This document shows, in pieces, positions 62,792 through 64,000 of a stretch of 64,000 bases of DNA (its first letter is position 1; each line of letters starts with the position of its first letter). This stretch comes from Streptomyces sp. T12 (GTDB lineage: Bacteria; Actinomycetota; Actinomycetes; Streptomycetales; Streptomycetaceae). The position numbers and the translations under genes were made by a program. The stretch is from NCBI RefSeq assembly GCF_028736035.1, contig NZ_CP117866.1:7812001-7876000 (forward strand), given 5' to 3'. The notes under the pieces are model-generated. The model ran no database searches, had not been told where the DNA came from, and saw nothing but the letters and a program-made list of their open reading frames with translations.

Positions 62792-64000
62792 TCACAGCGA
62801 TTCCGGGTCGTCCAGGTATCCGCCCAGTGCTGCTTGCCAGTTGGACGATGCGGCGGCTTCGGGGTCGACCTCCTTCGCCCAGGCCTTCACGCTCCAGTGA
62901 GCGTCGGCCTTCTCGGCGCTCCTGCGGGGGAAGTCGCTCAAGGGCAGGAGGCGGTACAGGCCGACCAGGGTCATGAATTGGGACAGGCTGCTCCCGAGGA
63001 GTTCGGTTCCGGCGACCGAGGCGAGCAGAACCCGGCCGCTTCGGCCCTCCAGGATGATGGGTTCGGCGAGCCAATGGCCCAGGAGGTGAGCGGGCTCGGA
63101 GGTTTCCGAACGTTCGACAGGTGTGAGCCCGGCTTCGTCCACGGCCACGGTGGTCAAGAACGCCGGTGCGCTTCCGTCGAGTTCAGGAAAGCCGACTTCG
63201 CAGAGCAACGCACGGGCTTCTGGCTCGGTCAGGGCGGCGGGCGGGGCGGCGACGGGGAGGCGGCGCAGAGCCTGGTCGCCGAATGCGGTGGCACACCATG
63301 CGGTGAGCGCGGCGCGCTGTCCGGAGACGGGGGTAGGCATCGGCCACACGGCCGTGGAGCGGAAGGACGGGACGAGGGAGCGCCGCCAAGGGCCCGTCCC
63401 AGGCGTCAGCTCTTCGGGGCGCAGGACATCGAACGCGTAGAGGCCTCTCGGGCCGTACGCCACCCAGCGATCCCCGTCCACCGCTTCTGCCCCGCAGTCC
63501 GGGAGCAGGCGCATCGGCAACTCAGGACCACGCGCCGGGGCGGGGGAGCGGATGTGGCGGCGGGTTTCGAGCGCACTTCCGGCTGTCCGTTCCACGGCTC
63601 CCTCAGAAGTGATGAACTGCTGGACGACCCGAGGTGCCAGCAACTCCCTGCCGTCCGAAAGCCGCCATACGCGTTCCAGGGCTTCCGTGTCGCCCAACTC
63701 GACGTCGTAGTCGTCCTCTTTGTCGAAGAAACCATCGCACTGACTTGCCGCGACGGGAGTGCCGGCGAAGGTGCCGATGTCCACCCCGTCCACGGATCCG
63801 GCGAGTTCGGGCCGGTCGCCCAGGACTCCGTAGGGGCGCCACTTCGACCATGCGGTGCGCCAGGCGAGCGGTACCGGGCTCGCGTTCTCCAACGCGTCGG
63901 CCCAGTCGCGGCGCCCACGGTTCACGGCTGCCCAGTGCAGCCAGGCCAGCCACTCGCTCTGTGAGTCGGGGGTGACGCCGTCGCCGTCCAGGTAGTGGGC
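62792..64000 (-). CDS. P-loop/SUKH-4 protein, copy C (N-terminus outside window)
   Basis: The frame is open to the window edge at 64000, so at least the N-terminal P-loop part is missing from view. The visible 402 residues begin in the middle module (HYLDGDGVTPDSQSEWLAWL, then WRTAWSKWRPYG) as in copy B (LEVQGISPSSQGEWVAWL). They end with the SUKH-4-like domain (EARALLCEVGFPELDGS, LGHWLAEPIILEGRSGRVL, SSLSQFMTLVGLYRLL). The 244-base gap to copy B shows no gene. Confidence 0.78.
   Translation of the reverse strand, partial: AHYLDGDGVTPDSQSEWLAWLHWAAVNRGRRDWADALENASPVPLAWRTAWSKWRPYGVLGDRPELAGSVDGVDIGTFAGTPVAASQCDGFFDKEDDYDVELGDTEALERVWRLSDGRELLAPRVVQQFITSEGAVERTAGSALETRRHIRSPAPARGPELPMRLLPDCGAEAVDGDRWVAYGPRGLYAFDVLRPEELTPGTGPWRRSLVPSFRSTAVWPMPTPVSGQRAALTAWCATAFGDQALRRLPVAAPPAALTEPEARALLCEVGFPELDGSAPAFLTTVAVDEAGLTPVERSETSEPAHLLGHWLAEPIILEGRSGRVLLASVAGTELLGSSLSQFMTLVGLYRLLPLSDFPRRSAEKADAHWSVKAWAKEVDPEAAASSNWQAALGGYLDDPESL

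Overview
This is a high-GC actinomycete chromosome, almost certainly a Streptomyces. The housekeeping order proS .. rimP-nusA-ylxR-infB-DUF503-rbfA-truB .. ribF followed by an ESX/type VII secretion region is the arrangement I associate with that genus, and GTG starts and tightly overlapping stops and starts are common.

Layout. (1) 1-12.4 kb: the end of proS; a short serine-rich secreted protein; a heavily damaged ApbE/NuoF-like/ferredoxin pseudogene; a kinase-fold protein lacking its catalytic aspartates; a lipoprotein plus ferritin-like pair; then the translation/transcription factor operon rimP to truB. (2) 12.6-17.5 kb: a large trypsin-fold/P-loop protein whose protease serine is replaced, then ribF. 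(3) 17.5-31.6 kb: the ESX core. It holds a MinD-like ATPase with a long Pro/Gln-rich arm, a conserved unknown, EccE, EccB, two WXG100 proteins, two mycosins and a further substrate pair. The spacers here carry tandem repeats of about 20-23 bp and 9 bp. EccC and EccD are not in the window. (4) 31.6-53 kb: an accessory ESX zone with three more substrate modules (two of them facing each other), a WhiJ/AbaA-like regulator trio, an IS701-family element carrying a MazF-like gene, a membrane-anchored zinc metalloprotease next to a membrane-anchored beta-propeller, and four paralogous two-helix membrane proteins with a paired-cysteine outer domain. (5) 53-64 kb: an immunity-type zone with four SUKH-4-like proteins (two complete with a P-loop domain, one short, one cut by the window edge), the degenerate tail of a fifth, IS21 and IS701 remnants, a broken kinase gene and an S66 carboxypeptidase.

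How it fits together. The small substrate-like proteins at 25488, 25900, 27914, 32221, 45073 and 49601 all carry a C-terminal YxxxD/E signal, and larger WXG-type partners usually follow them. Mycosins, EccB and EccE would process or export them. The SUKH-4 group looks like immunity or target-binding proteins for polymorphic toxins. That functional link is inferred from gene content and position.
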